Source: Kitasatospora sp. DSM 101779
Lineage (GTDB): Bacteria; Actinomycetota; Actinomycetes; Streptomycetales; Streptomycetaceae
NCBI RefSeq assembly: GCF_025655475.1
Contig: NZ_JAHTIK010000001.1
Span: 8,124,606 to 8,188,605, forward strand
Length of the DNA stretch: 64,000 bases
Reading direction: 5' to 3'
Part shown: positions 35,032 through 44,355 of the stretch, piece by piece
How positions within the stretch are numbered: position 1 is the first letter of the stretch
How the letters are laid out: each line of letters begins with the position of its first letter
Notes under the pieces: model-generated
Told to the model about the DNA's origin: nothing
Seen by the model: the letters and a program-made list of their open reading frames with translations, nothing else
Databases searched by the model: none
Position numbers and translations under genes: made by a program

Positions 35032-36534
35032 TCAGGCGACGGAGTGGGTGATGGTGCCGGTGTAGGTGCCGGCCACGGCGGCGGCGGGGATCGTGACCAC
35101 CGCTGTGGGGGTCCAACTCGCCGAGCTGTTCCCGTTGCCGGTGGAGCTGAAGGCGGTTCTGGAGGCGCTGAGTGCCTGTTTGGCGGCGGCGTCGGACTGG
35201 CCCGGTGTCACGACGACGGTGCCGTTGACGTTGGTCGCCTGCCCGGACCAGTAGGAGACGTTCGCGGTGGTGATGGTCTGGGCGGGTGCCCCGGCGCCGG
35301 TGGTGAAGTTGGTGGCGGACACCGTCGCGGCCCAGGTGCTGCTGGCCACTCCTCGCTGGTCCGAGACGGTCACCGATCCGAGGGCCGCGCTGAGGGTGCC
35401 GCCGGGCGCCGCGCTGCCGAGGGCCGCGGTGGCCGGCAGGCTGATCGACAGCGTGCCCGTGTTCGGGATGACGCTGATCTGGGTGCTGTTGCTGCCGCTG
35501 GTCTCGATGGTGTCCACGACCGCGCGGGTGAAGCTGGCCTTGCCGCCGGAGGCGGCCGACAGCTTCCCGGCGGCGGTGTAGATCGCGCCGCCTGCGGTGA
35601 TCTGCGTGCCGTTTCCCGAGACCGCGACGCCCGCGGTGTTGTTGCGGTCGGCGATGAACGTCATGCCGGAGAAGGCCCCCGTGGTCGGTGCGCTGAGCGT
35701 GGTCTTGCCGCTGGTCTGGTCGGTGAAGGCCGCACCACTGGTGCCCGCCGCGCACGCGGTCGGGTAGGACGGGCAGCCGAGGTAGATCGTCACTCCCGTG
35801 CCGTTCAGCTTCCCGCCGGAGATCGTCATGCCTGCGATGCTGGTGATGACGTACGTGCCGGGATTGAGCGTGAGCGTGCCGCCCAGGTTCGTGATGCTGG
35901 TGTACACCCCCGGGCTGATCGTCTGGTTCCCGGTGATGTGGTTGATGGTGGGGTAGGGCGTGGCCGGTGTGGTGGGGCAGGCCGTGGCGGCCGGGCACTG
36001 GGCCAGGGCGGCGTACGGGTCGGTGCCGGCGGCCTGGTTGGTCGGGGTCGGGTTGTAGGAGCCGCCGCTCGAGGTGGCGAACCCGGCCGGCGCTGCCGGA
36101 CCGCCGATGGTTCCCCCGGTCGCGGTGACCGTGGTGCCACTGACCAGCGCGGCCTGACTGTTCGTCGAGTTGACCAGAATACTGCCGGTGACCTGCAGGC
36201 TGCCGGGGTGGACGTGCAGGGCGTTCGCGGCGTTCGGGCTGAGGATGCACAGGCTCGCCGTGCACTCGCCCGCGGCCCGCGCGAGAGGGGACGGACCGGC
36301 CACGGCCCAGGCCAGCGCGGTCACGAAGGCAAGCACCGTGGCGCAGACCGTCCGGGGCGCGCAGCGCCGCCCACGGCCGCGGACCGGAACGCGTCCACGC
36401 ACGGCCACAGGCCAGGGCCCCGGCGCCCGGGACACGTCAGGACGGCGCCCCGGCGCGCCGGCAGGCCGGCCGGCGCCTGCACGCCGTCCGGCCCGCACCC
36501 GGGCGGTGCCCGACCGTCCGGCGGTGAGTGTCAT
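35032..36534 (-). CDS. Secreted surface protein: TadE/G-like domain plus WxL-like domain
   Basis: About 500 residues. An Arg/Pro-rich N-terminus leads to a signal or anchor helix (TVCATVLAFVTALAWAVAGP). The middle (~60-350) begins CTASLCILSPNAANALHV and continues with ISPGVYTSITNLGGTLTLNP, GTYVITSIAGMTISGG and GVTIYLGCPS. This is the extracytoplasmic pattern of actinobacterial TadE/G-like and related polymer-type proteins. The last ~145 residues are a WxL-like domain closely matching the 33354 protein (TLSISLPATAAL, NNSAS-type Trp strands, GTYTGTITHSVA). The start is uncertain: ATGs at 36534 and 36570 are both in frame with weak SDs. Confidence 0.72.
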   Translation of the reverse strand: MTLTAGRSGTARVRAGRRAGAGRPAGAPGRRPDVSRAPGPWPVAVRGRVPVRGRGRRCAPRTVCATVLAFVTALAWAVAGPSPLARAAGECTASLCILSPNAANALHVHPGSLQVTGSILVNSTNSQAALVSGTTVTATGGTIGGPAAPAGFATSSGGSYNPTPTNQAAGTDPYAALAQCPAATACPTTPATPYPTINHITGNQTISPGVYTSITNLGGTLTLNPGTYVITSIAGMTISGGKLNGTGVTIYLGCPSYPTACAAGTSGAAFTDQTSGKTTLSAPTTGAFSGMTFIADRNNTAGVAVSGNGTQITAGGAIYTAAGKLSAASGGKASFTRAVVDTIETSGSNSTQISVIPNTGTLSISLPATAALGSAAPGGTLSAALGSVTVSDQRGVASSTWAATVSATNFTTGAGAPAQTITTANVSYWSGQATNVNGTVVVTPGQSDAAAKQALSASRTAFSSTGNGNSSASWTPTAVVTIPAAAVAGTYTGTITHSVA

Positions 36535-36763
36535 CGTCACGTTCACCAACGTCGGCATGGCTGAAAACATATCAAATGCGACATGCGGGACGCATATTCC
36601 TGTGCGAAGTGATGCCGTCCCAGCGTGTCGAGCCCGTCGAGCCGACAGATCGACCGCGCCGGGAAGCCATTCGCCATCCAACGCATTCACGAGGGATCAT
36701 CCTGCAGGGAACGGAATCTGGCCTCAGATCAGGCGCGAGGGCGCCCGGCCGTTCAGGATCAGG

Positions 36764-37009
36764 TCAACTTGACGGCAGGGGCGGTGCAGAGCCGAGGTCC
36801 GCGGCGATCTCTTCGCTGTGGTTCACGGCGAATTGGAACAGTTCGGAGACGATGCGGTGTTTCGGCTTGCGGATCTGCCAGTAGATGCGGTCGACCGCGG
36901 CGGCGAACGCGGCACCGGCCTCGTTCGAGACGTACCAGCTGCGGCGGGTCATCCCGTTCGTCTCCGCGTGCTCCGCCTCGGGAAGCGGACTCACGCTGTC
37001 TCCACTCAT
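36764..37009 (-). CDS. Small partition/RHH-like DNA-binding protein
   Basis: ATG at 37009 gives 81 residues, overlapping an upstream in-frame stop as TGATG. The core MTRRSWYVSNEAGAAFAAAV, DRIYWQIRKPKHRIVSELFQ and VNHSEEIAADL resembles the small ParB-like, ribbon-helix-helix partition proteins of Streptomyces plasmids (RRSWYVS, RKPKH, AAL pattern). No parA is adjacent. The upstream frame, ending at the overlap, is not convincingly protein-like apart from its last 40 residues. It is likely a plasmid-derived fragment kept in the chromosome. Function unproven. Confidence 0.6.
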   Translation of the reverse strand: MSGDSVSPLPEAEHAETNGMTRRSWYVSNEAGAAFAAAVDRIYWQIRKPKHRIVSELFQFAVNHSEEIAADLGSAPPLPSS

Positions 37010-37639
37010 CAGTCGTCCTCGACTCCGTTGAACAGGTACCCGGGCTCTCCGGGCCGTGGCCAGGCGCCGTGGAACGGCGCGTGTACTGCGATGGCTGTCG
37101 GTGGCGCACCCTGGGGCGCCCCGCCCCACGGACACCAGGTGTCCCTGGTCGGGATGGGGCTGCGTCTCGAGTCCACGTGAGGGTCACCGCCCTCGGATCG
37201 CCGGTGAGACGCCGCCGGGCCATGGGCGGAGGCGGCCGACCGGGCCGTTGCCGGTACGGCCCCGGCCTCCTTGCCCGTGCCGGGAAATCCCACCGCCCGG
37301 GGCCGTGAACCGGCCCGGCTCCGGGCACCACCGTCACGGCGAGGTCCGGCACGTCGGCGGCGGGTCCGTCTCCCCGGCGAACCCGCCGGGGAGACGGAAG
37401 TACGACTCGTCCCGGGGCCGACACCCCGCCCCAAGGTGTGCAAGGAGAAAGGACCCGGCGCCGTGACGCCGTTCTCCCCTCGATGCCGCAGGCGCGCACG
37501 CGATTCCCGGCCGCGACGGCGCCGGGGTGGTCGGGGACCCGGTGGGCGGGGGCGTCCCGGCGCGGGGCCGGCCACGTGCGGGTCCTCGAGGTCAATGCCG
37601 CCCCGGCCCCCGATCGTGTGGGTCGAAGCACCTGGCGCC
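37010..37639. other. Non-coding stretch upstream of the partition-like gene
   Basis: About 630 bases. A minus-strand frame ending at 37009 finishes with PRPGEPGYLFNGVEDD and could be the tail of a lost co-transcribed gene. The remainder of that frame is Arg/Pro/Gly-rich and not convincing. Confidence 0.4.
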
Positions 37640-38040
37640 CCGGGAATTCGGGCCAGTACGGGACGGATCCACCGCCGACCTCCGGACCTTGGTGACTCGG
37701 AGCCGGTGCAGACCGCGGGCGGTGACGGTCGGGTCGGTGGCGGCGACGGTGAGGCGTCCTCGGCATCGACGACGGCGACCGTCCGGACCCTGATCTCCTG
37801 GCCCGGGCGAACAGTGACGTACCGGTGGATGTCGTTCGGGGCGTCGTCACTGTCATCCTCGGTAATCGTGGCGGTCAGACCCTGGCGCTCCGGGAGGGGC
37901 CGACCTCGACGTGCTGGTGGATGCCGTTCCCGGCGCAGGCCGTACCGGCCGCGCCGGCGGTCATGGCGAACGCGATCAGCGCGGCGGCGGCAAGGGCGTG
38001 CCGGGATGCCTTTGACTCTCCCAGGGCAGTTGGAACATCT
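37640..38040 (-). pseudogene. Small secreted protein gene broken by frameshifts
   Basis: Reading leftward, one frame gives a signal peptide (LAAAALIAFAMTAGAAGTAC) followed by AGNGIHQHVEVGPSRSARV and a stop. The next frame continues TITEDDSDDAPNDIHRYVTV, RPGQEIRVRTVAVVDAEDA. A third frame continues LTVAATDPTVTARGLHRLRV. The three pieces join into one plausible secreted beta-rich protein, so at least two indels have disabled it. Family not recognised. Confidence 0.55.
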
Positions 38041-38753
38041 GGACCTTCATCGTGCGGCGCTCACAGTGCTTTCCGATTTGATGTCTCCGGCGTTTCACCG
38101 CGTCGGGTGAACAAGTTACCACGTGCAGGGGAATCGATTCCTCAGATCGACTGCGGAACAAGGGAATTCAGTGGTGCCGCGCCAGCAGATGTGGCAATGG
38201 GCCAGTGGGTGAGCGGCGTTGATAACTCGATCACAAATTCCCCGGGGATGCTCGTTAAATTTCCCCGATTCGGGCTTGGCGGAGATGTTCCGAGAGTCCG
38301 GCCCAGGTCTCCGCCGACGAGGGCCGGGCCGCCGGCCGCGGCCAGCGCTGTCCGCCCTGCTGTCCGGCGCGGCCGGGCAGGGCTGCTGCACCCGCAGGCC
38401 CGCCTGCAGATCTGCCGTCGGATGTCACTGCATCGGCGCATGTGTCACTGAGGGAGTGCCCGGTGGGTGCGGGCTGTTGACCGGCGTGTTCGTAGCTGCG
38501 CCCGGAGCCGGTGACATAGTGATGCCGACCTGTTGGCGACAGGCAGTGGCGTCATGCCGGGGCGCGGATGTGCGGATCGCTGTGCGTTTCCGGGCCTGCC
38601 CCCGGTGCCGGCCGTCGAGAAGTGCGAGGACCAGGCCCGTTGTGACCGTGGTGGTTCTCCTCCCGGCCGTCCTCGTGCGTGGTGGGCCGAGCACGGCGCC
38701 ACCCGCCTGCCCGGGACCGGCTGACGGGCCGCTCGGATCGGCGTCCGCATCCC
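38041..38753. other. No gene recognised
   Basis: About 710 bases lie between the broken secreted-protein gene and the SpoIIE-type phosphatase gene. The first ~230 bases are less GC-rich and may contain the old gene's promoter. No supported ORF. Confidence 0.45.
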
Positions 38754-40859
38754 TCACAGCGTGTGTCCGACCGGACCCGGCGCGGAGTGGACCTCGGCGA
38801 TGAGCAGGGCCACGTCGTCATCGTCGTCGTCCGCCCGCCGCAATGCGGTCAGCAGACGGTCGCAGGTTGCTTCCAGCGAGAGCCTGGGTCCGCGGAGCAG
38901 GCTCATGAGGGCATCAAGGCGCGTGTCGATGGCCTGGTCACGGGTCTCCACCAGGCCATCGGTGTACAGGAGCAGTCGGTCACCGGGCGCCAGCTCCACG
39001 CAGGCGGACTCGAACGGGACGCCTCCGACGCCCAGCGGCGCACCCGGGGGCAGCTCCAGCAGCACCGGGGCCCGACTGTGGCGGTGGAGCACGGGGGGCG
39101 GATGGCCGGCCAGCGCGATGCGGCACCGCCTCCTGTGCGGGTCGTAGACGACGTAGACGCAGGTGGCGGTGGTCTCGCCGAGTTCGGCGGTGACGCGTTC
39201 GAGGTGGTGCAGCACCTGAGCGGGGTCGAGGTCGAGATCGGCCAGGGTGCGGGTGGCGGTGCGCAGCTGGCCCATCCGGGCGGCGGCGTTGATGTCATGG
39301 CCCATCACGTCGCCGACGACCAGGGCGGTCTTGTCGCCGGCCAGCGTGATGGCGTCGAACCAGTCACCGCCGGCCAGCGCGGCGCGTCCCGCGGGCTGGT
39401 ACCGGGAGGCGACCTGGAGACCGACGGGCCGCGTGGGCACGTGCGGCAGCAGGTGGCGCTGCAGGGTCAGGGCCGTGTTGCGTTGGCTCTGGTACCAGCG
39501 GGCGTTGTCGATGCACACGGCGGCGCGGGCGGCGAGCTCCTCGGCCAGCACGATGTCGTCCTCGCCGAACGGCAGCGGATCGCGCACGCGCTTGAGGTCC
39601 AGGGCGCCGAGCACCTCGCCGCGGGCGATCAGCGGCACCGCCAGGTAGGAGCGCAGGCCTGCTCGGGCCAGCACGGCTGCGGCCTCGCCGTCTCGGGCAA
39701 TGCCCGGCAGGTCCTCGCCCGTCACGTGGGCCACGAGCACTGGACGGCCGGTGGTCACGCACCGGGTCACCAGGCGGTTGGCCTCGTACTTGGCGATCTC
39801 CCCGACCGGGTCGGCGGCGCGCAAGGCGTCGGAGGGGTAGGCCGCCGCCACGGCCAGGGCCCGCAGGGTCACCGGCCCCGCGACCGGCCCGGGTGTGGGC
39901 GGGCGTCCGCGCAGGACCGAGTCGAGAACGTCGACCGCGGCGACGTCGGCGAGGTCGGGGATGACGAAGTCGGCCAGTTCCTGGGCGGTCCGGCCGAGGT
40001 CGAGGGTGGTGCCGATCCGTATGGACGCCTGGGCGACCAGTGCCAGTCTCTGTCGGGCGCGGGCGGCCTCGGCGGCCGCGTGGTGCTGTTCGGTGACGTC
40101 CACCACCGTGACGGCCAGGCCGATCACCTGCCCGGCTGGGTCCTCCAGCCGGAAGTACGACGCTCGCCAGGCGTGGTCGCTGTCCGGATCGGCATGCGTG
40201 CGGCCGACCGTGAACTGATCCACCAGCGGCTTGCCGGTCGCCAGCACCTGGCGCATCGCGGACTCGACGGCCCCGGTGTCGAGGAACGGCAGCGCGTCGC
40301 GGACTTCGTGACCGAGGTGCTGCTCGGCCGGCAGGCCGTTGATGCGCTCCAGTGCCGGGTTGACCAGGACGTACCTCAGGTCGGTGTCCAGCACCGCCAG
40401 CCCGATCGGGGACTGGGCCACCAGCCGCGCCGACAGGGCAAGATCGCGCTCGACGTCACGTAGCGTGGCCTCGTCGGTGGCGATCCCCAAGGCGTAGAGG
40501 CAGCCGCGCTCGTCCTGCAGCCGCATGTTGCGGAACTCCACCAGCCGGGTGCTGCCGTCCTTGTGCCGTACCGGGAACACCCCCGCCCAGCGCCCGCCTC
40601 CACTCATCACCTCGGCGAACAGCTCGAGGATCAGCCCCCGGTTCTCTTCGGCGACCAGTAGCTCGGCCGCGTACCGGCCAAGCGCCTCCTCGGCGCTCCA
40701 GCCGAAGAGATCCTGGGCCTGCGGGCTCCACAGGGTGACCCGCCCATCCGCGTCCAACACCGCTGCGGCCACACCCAGCAGGTCCAGCAGGCCACCGGGC
40801 TCGGACGCGGCAGCCCGTACCGTGCCGACCGGAGGTGGGCCCGTATCGGAGGCGCTCAT
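38754..40859 (-). CDS. PAS-PAS-GAF-SpoIIE (PP2C) phosphatase
   Basis: ATG at 40859 with GGAAGG 8 bases upstream gives 701 residues. Two PAS domains come first (LLGVAAAVLDADGRVTLWSP; LVAQSPIGLAVLDTDLRYVL), then a GAF domain (~290-450; LRSYLAVPLIARGEVLGALD). The C-terminal SpoIIE domain has its metal ligands in GGDWFDAI, VVGDVMGHD, LLLYTDGLVE and DDDDDDVALLI. Such proteins dephosphorylate anti-sigma-factor antagonists in response to sensed signals, and are abundant in streptomycetes. No kinase domain is fused and no sigma or anti-sigma gene is adjacent, so its partner is elsewhere. It is soluble; no TM helices seen. Confidence 0.93.
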   Translation of the reverse strand: MSASDTGPPPVGTVRAAASEPGGLLDLLGVAAAVLDADGRVTLWSPQAQDLFGWSAEEALGRYAAELLVAEENRGLILELFAEVMSGGGRWAGVFPVRHKDGSTRLVEFRNMRLQDERGCLYALGIATDEATLRDVERDLALSARLVAQSPIGLAVLDTDLRYVLVNPALERINGLPAEQHLGHEVRDALPFLDTGAVESAMRQVLATGKPLVDQFTVGRTHADPDSDHAWRASYFRLEDPAGQVIGLAVTVVDVTEQHHAAAEAARARQRLALVAQASIRIGTTLDLGRTAQELADFVIPDLADVAAVDVLDSVLRGRPPTPGPVAGPVTLRALAVAAAYPSDALRAADPVGEIAKYEANRLVTRCVTTGRPVLVAHVTGEDLPGIARDGEAAAVLARAGLRSYLAVPLIARGEVLGALDLKRVRDPLPFGEDDIVLAEELAARAAVCIDNARWYQSQRNTALTLQRHLLPHVPTRPVGLQVASRYQPAGRAALAGGDWFDAITLAGDKTALVVGDVMGHDINAAARMGQLRTATRTLADLDLDPAQVLHHLERVTAELGETTATCVYVVYDPHRRRCRIALAGHPPPVLHRHSRAPVLLELPPGAPLGVGGVPFESACVELAPGDRLLLYTDGLVETRDQAIDTRLDALMSLLRGPRLSLEATCDRLLTALRRADDDDDDVALLIAEVHSAPGPVGHTL

Positions 40860-41621
40860 TCCCGGCCTTCCTTCTGCCCGCCACCGATACTGGCGGCCTC
40901 GTCCGATCCAGTCGCGTCGCTCGACCTCGCCTTCCGTCCCGCTGCCCTCCATCGTCTCTCGGCGGAGGCCCGCTGGACAGCTCAGGCGACCTCGCCCGCC
41001 GCCGCACCCTCATCAATGACGGGTGTGATCTCGGCTTCTCCCGCTGCCGCTCCACCAGCGACAATCCCGCCACGCTGTCCGGAGCGGGCGACTTGATCAG
41101 GTAGACGGCGGCAGACTGGCGGCACATCGAAGCTCCGGTGGTGCGAGGCGACTTGGGAAGGTCACCCCGTTCAACCGGAGCTTCGATGCGTTCGTGACGG
41201 CTCGGCCCGTACTCCTCGCACCGCGGCGACCTGCGGACTCACACGATCACCGGGACTTTGCAGTGAACCTGCCAGCGCAAGGCCGACGAGCTCGTCCGCG
41301 GCCTGGACGCCGAGCTCACCGCCATGGTCCCGCTGGGGTGCCCGGACCCCGACTGGAACCGCTCCCACCACCGGATGCTCTGCCACCTCCCCGGCGGCGG
41401 CGCCGCCACCGGCCCGGCAGCCGCACTGGCCTGGGCGACGACCCGTCCTTCCGGCCCGGTGCGTGGCTGCGCGAGCAGGCGACGGCCCGCACCGAAGGGA
41501 AGCTGACCGAGCAACAGACCGCGCTCCTGGACGCACGTCATGCTGCCGAGGCCGCCGCCGGCTGACAGCGCCGGTCCGGGGCGGGATCTGCCCTCACGGC
41601 GAGGTGGGGTGCACGGTGGCG
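40860..41621. other. Intergenic region with a helicase-associated-domain relic
   Basis: About 760 bases. Near 41440-41565 a plus-strand frame reads FRPGAWLREQATARTEGKLT and EQQTALLDARHAAEAAAG. This resembles the repeated helicase-associated domain at the end of some Streptomyces proteins. It has no start and no upstream domain, so it is a probable 3' fragment. The rest shows nothing recognisable. Confidence 0.4.
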
Positions 41622-42641
41622 TCAGGACGTGATGTCCACCAGGACCTTGCCGACCGTGCCGCTCTCGACCGCTCGGTGCGCGTCGGCGGTGCGGTCGAGG
41701 GGAAAGCGGGTCAGTGGCAGGCCGTGTTCCTCGCCGACCGGCAGGGCGCCGTCGCGTACTGCGGCGGCGACGTCCTGGGCGGCCGCGGCGCGCGCCTCCG
41801 GACCGGCTGTGTAGAGCACCAGGAACTGGAGGCGCGTGTTGAGCACCATGTTGTGCGGCACGTTCAGTTTGACCGGCTTGCCGCCGTCGTTGGCGTAGGT
41901 CGAGATCGTGCCGCGGGTTCGCAGTACGGCCAGGTCCAGTGCGAGGTTCGCGCCGAGCGCCACCTCTGCGACGATGTCGACGCCGTCCGGGGCGATAGTG
42001 CGGATCTCGGCGGCCGGGTCGCCCTCGCGGTAGTTGATCACGTGGTGGGCGCCGGCGGCGGTGGCCAGCCGGGCTTTCTCCGGGCCGCTGATCGTGCTGA
42101 TCACGGTGGCGCCGGCCCAGCGGGCGAGCTGGATGACCGCGTGCCCGACCGCTCCGGCCCCGCCCGCGGCGAGTACCACCTTGCCGTCCAGCGCCCCGGG
42201 CCGCAGGCGGCGCGGCCCGTCCTCGGCGACGGTGAGCGCGCGGTGCGCGGTCAGCGCGGGGACGCCGAGTGCGGCGCCGACGTCGAAGCCGGCCTCGTCG
42301 GGCAACGGTACGGCCTGTTCGGCGGGCACGACGGTGAACTCGGCGGCGGTGCCGGTGGGCCGCCCGGCGGCGGCCATGAACAGCCAGACGCGCTGACCGA
42401 CCCGGCTCTGGTCGACACCCTCACCGGCGGCGTCGATCGTGCCGGCGCCGTCGAGGTGCGGGGTGACCTCGGAGAACCGCTTGGTATGGGCGGGGCCGGA
42501 GCGGGCCTGCCAGTCGGTCGGGTTGACCCCGGACACGGCGACCCGGACGCGAACCTCGCCGGGGCCGGGCACGGGCAGGCGGCGGTCGACGAACTGGAGA
42601 ACGTCGGGGCCGCCGTTGTCGCGGTAGACGATGGCTTTCAT
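41622..42641 (-). CDS. Zinc-independent NADPH:quinone reductase (MDR family)
   Basis: 339 residues. A GroES-like N-terminus (MKAIVYRDNGGPDVLQFVDR, VRVRVAVSGVNPTDWQARSG) precedes a cofactor domain with VVLAAGGAGAVGHAVIQLAR and VISTISGPEKARLATAAGA. No structural or catalytic zinc ligands are seen, as in quinone oxidoreductases. It is third in the tetR-AKR-QOR operon, 24 bases after the aldo/keto reductase stop. The likely role is NADPH-dependent reduction of quinones or enones during reactive-carbonyl stress. Confidence 0.9.
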   Translation of the reverse strand: MKAIVYRDNGGPDVLQFVDRRLPVPGPGEVRVRVAVSGVNPTDWQARSGPAHTKRFSEVTPHLDGAGTIDAAGEGVDQSRVGQRVWLFMAAAGRPTGTAAEFTVVPAEQAVPLPDEAGFDVGAALGVPALTAHRALTVAEDGPRRLRPGALDGKVVLAAGGAGAVGHAVIQLARWAGATVISTISGPEKARLATAAGAHHVINYREGDPAAEIRTIAPDGVDIVAEVALGANLALDLAVLRTRGTISTYANDGGKPVKLNVPHNMVLNTRLQFLVLYTAGPEARAAAAQDVAAAVRDGALPVGEEHGLPLTRFPLDRTADAHRAVESGTVGKVLVDITS

Positions 42642-42665
42642 GATTCCGTCCTGGTCGGGGGCTGG

Positions 42666-43559
42666 TCAGCCGATGGGGACTTCGGCGGAGCGGGACTCAA
42701 CGGCGTCGAGGGTGGCCAGGGTGGCGGCGTCGAGAGTGATCCCGCCGGCGGCCGTGTTGGCCTCGAGGTGAGCGGGGTCGGCGGTGCCGGGGATGAGCAG
42801 CACGTTGGGGGCGCGGTGCAAGAGCCAGGCGAGGCCGACCTGGGAGGGTGTGACGCCCAGGGATTCGGCGACGGCGTGCACCGTCGGCTCGTCGGTCGCC
42901 TTGGGCAGGCCCGGGAAGGACCCGCCGAGTGGGAAGAACGGCACCCAGGCGATGCCCTCGGCCGCGCACAGCCGCAGCATGTCCTCGTCGTCGCGGGCGA
43001 CGAGGCTGTACGCGTTCTGCACGCAGGCGATGCCCGCCGGCAGGGCGCGGCGAAGGCCGCCGAGGGTGACGCTGCTCAGACCGATCGCGCCGATCTTGCC
43101 CTCGTCGCGCAGGGCGATCATCACGTCGAGCTGGTCGTCGAGGTCGACCACCTGGTCGCCGTCGGGGCGGAGGCCGGGGCCGGAGTCGAGCCGGCGGAGG
43201 TTGACCACCGGGAGCCGGTCGACGCCGAGGCTGCGCAGGTTGTCCTCGACGCTGGCGCGCAGCTGTTCGGGCCGCTGCGCGAGACGCAGCGGCATCGGCC
43301 CACCCGGGTCGGGGTCGGCACCGACCTTGGTGACGACCAGGACGCCGTCCTCGGGGCGCAGCGCCTCGCGGATGACCTGGTTCGCGAACCCGAAGCCGTA
43401 GAACTGGGCGGTGTCCACGTGGTCGACGCCCAGCTCGACCGCGCGGCGCAGCAGGGCGACGGCCTCGCCGCGGTTGTGGTGCAGGCGTTCGAGCTGGAGG
43501 GCGCCGTAGCCGACCCGGAAGACGGTGCGGCCGGCGAAGGGAGCGGTCAGGGTGGTCAT
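42666..43559 (-). CDS. Aldo/keto reductase
   Basis: 297-residue TIM-barrel oxidoreductase. Catalytic Asp and Tyr appear in LGVDHVDTAQFYGFG, Lys in DGVLVVTKVG, and a Leu/Arg-rich motif replaces the usual His strand (LPVVNLRRLD). The NADPH-binding end reads LLIPGTADPAHLEANTAA. It belongs to the AKR subgroup that reduces small aldehydes. ATG overlaps the tetR stop by 4 bases. Together with the quinone reductase and TetR it forms a compact carbonyl-response unit. Confidence 0.92.
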   Translation of the reverse strand: MTTLTAPFAGRTVFRVGYGALQLERLHHNRGEAVALLRRAVELGVDHVDTAQFYGFGFANQVIREALRPEDGVLVVTKVGADPDPGGPMPLRLAQRPEQLRASVEDNLRSLGVDRLPVVNLRRLDSGPGLRPDGDQVVDLDDQLDVMIALRDEGKIGAIGLSSVTLGGLRRALPAGIACVQNAYSLVARDDEDMLRLCAAEGIAWVPFFPLGGSFPGLPKATDEPTVHAVAESLGVTPSQVGLAWLLHRAPNVLLIPGTADPAHLEANTAAGGITLDAATLATLDAVESRSAEVPIG

Positions 43560-44113
43560 GACGCGGTCTCCTCGGCCGGTGACTGCAGGGCGGTGTACAG
43601 CAGGTGGGCCAGGTAGAGGCTCTGCACCCGGTGGGCGATCGGGTCGGCGCGCTCCGCGGCCTCGGCCGGTTCGACGTGTTCGACCTTGACCAGCCAGGCA
43701 GTGACGCTGTCGTGCACCATCGCGCGCATCCCGTCGATGGTGGCGACCACGATGTCGTGAATGGCAGGGTTGTTGGTCGCCTCGCCCCAGGTCTGCACGC
43801 CGACCCGGGCTTCGACGGGGTCGATGCCGGCGATGAGACGGGCGAGCAGTTCGTCGGGGTCGGGCGGGGTGTCGCTACGGGCGTACGCGCCCAGGGCCTC
43901 CGCGCGTTTGGCGAGCACCGCGTGGGCGGAGGCCTGCACCAGGTCGGCCTTGTTGCGGTAGTGGGCGTAGATCGAGCCCGTCGACAGGCCGGACTCGGCC
44001 GTGATGTCGGCGATCGAAGTCCGCTCCAGGCCGTTGCGGCTGAAGCAGCGTACGGCGGCCTCGGTGATCTGGGCGCGCCGGAGTTCCTTGCGTGCGTCGG
44101 TGAGTCGAGGCAC
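43556..44113 (-). CDS. TetR-family regulator of the AKR/quinone reductase operon
   Basis: GTG at 44113 (an adjacent GTG at 44116 is also possible) follows AGGGGG. The 185-residue protein has a TetR DNA-binding domain (RRAQITEAAVRCFSRNGLER, TSIADITAESGLSTGSIYAH). An all-helical ligand domain (~60-185) has a Trp-containing pocket segment (VQTWGEATNNPAIHDIVV). It is first in the leftward operon and two matching palindromes lie at its promoter, so autorepression is likely. Confidence 0.93.
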   Translation of the reverse strand: MPRLTDARKELRRAQITEAAVRCFSRNGLERTSIADITAESGLSTGSIYAHYRNKADLVQASAHAVLAKRAEALGAYARSDTPPDPDELLARLIAGIDPVEARVGVQTWGEATNNPAIHDIVVATIDGMRAMVHDSVTAWLVKVEHVEPAEAAERADPIAHRVQSLYLAHLLYTALQSPAEETAS

Positions 44114-44129
44114 CACACCCCCTGCAAAA

Positions 44130-44176
44130 AGAATCGCGGTTCTGCTTGTGGCCTCACTATAAAGAACCGTTGTTCT
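44130..44176. promoter_or_regulatory. Twin TetR operators overlapping a promoter
   Basis: Two related 14-base palindromes, AGAATCGCGGTTCT (44130-44143) and AGAACCGTTGTTCT (44163-44176), have centres 33 bases apart, about three helical turns. Between them the minus strand has TATAGT, a good -10 for tetR, with TGCAAA in the -35 position. The distal operator lies between -35 and -10, and the proximal one is just downstream, suited to repression. The consensus half-site is AGAAYCG. Confidence 0.75.
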
Positions 44177-44355
44177 GTTTGCACCGGCGACAGATGTGGC
44201 GGGGATCACGTTTCGGGGGCGAACTCGGCCGCCTCGCCCGCGCTGAGCTCCTGCCCGACGGCAGGCCCCCGCACTGCGGGCACGCCGATCCGCTGCGCGA
44301 GCGCATCGACGGACGGGTGGGCCAGTGACGGCCGGCCGCCGCGCCGCCTGAGCGG

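Noticed and set aside
36170-36772. Plus-strand ORF over the WxL-like gene start
   Set aside because: Shadow of the minus-strand gene, no domain.
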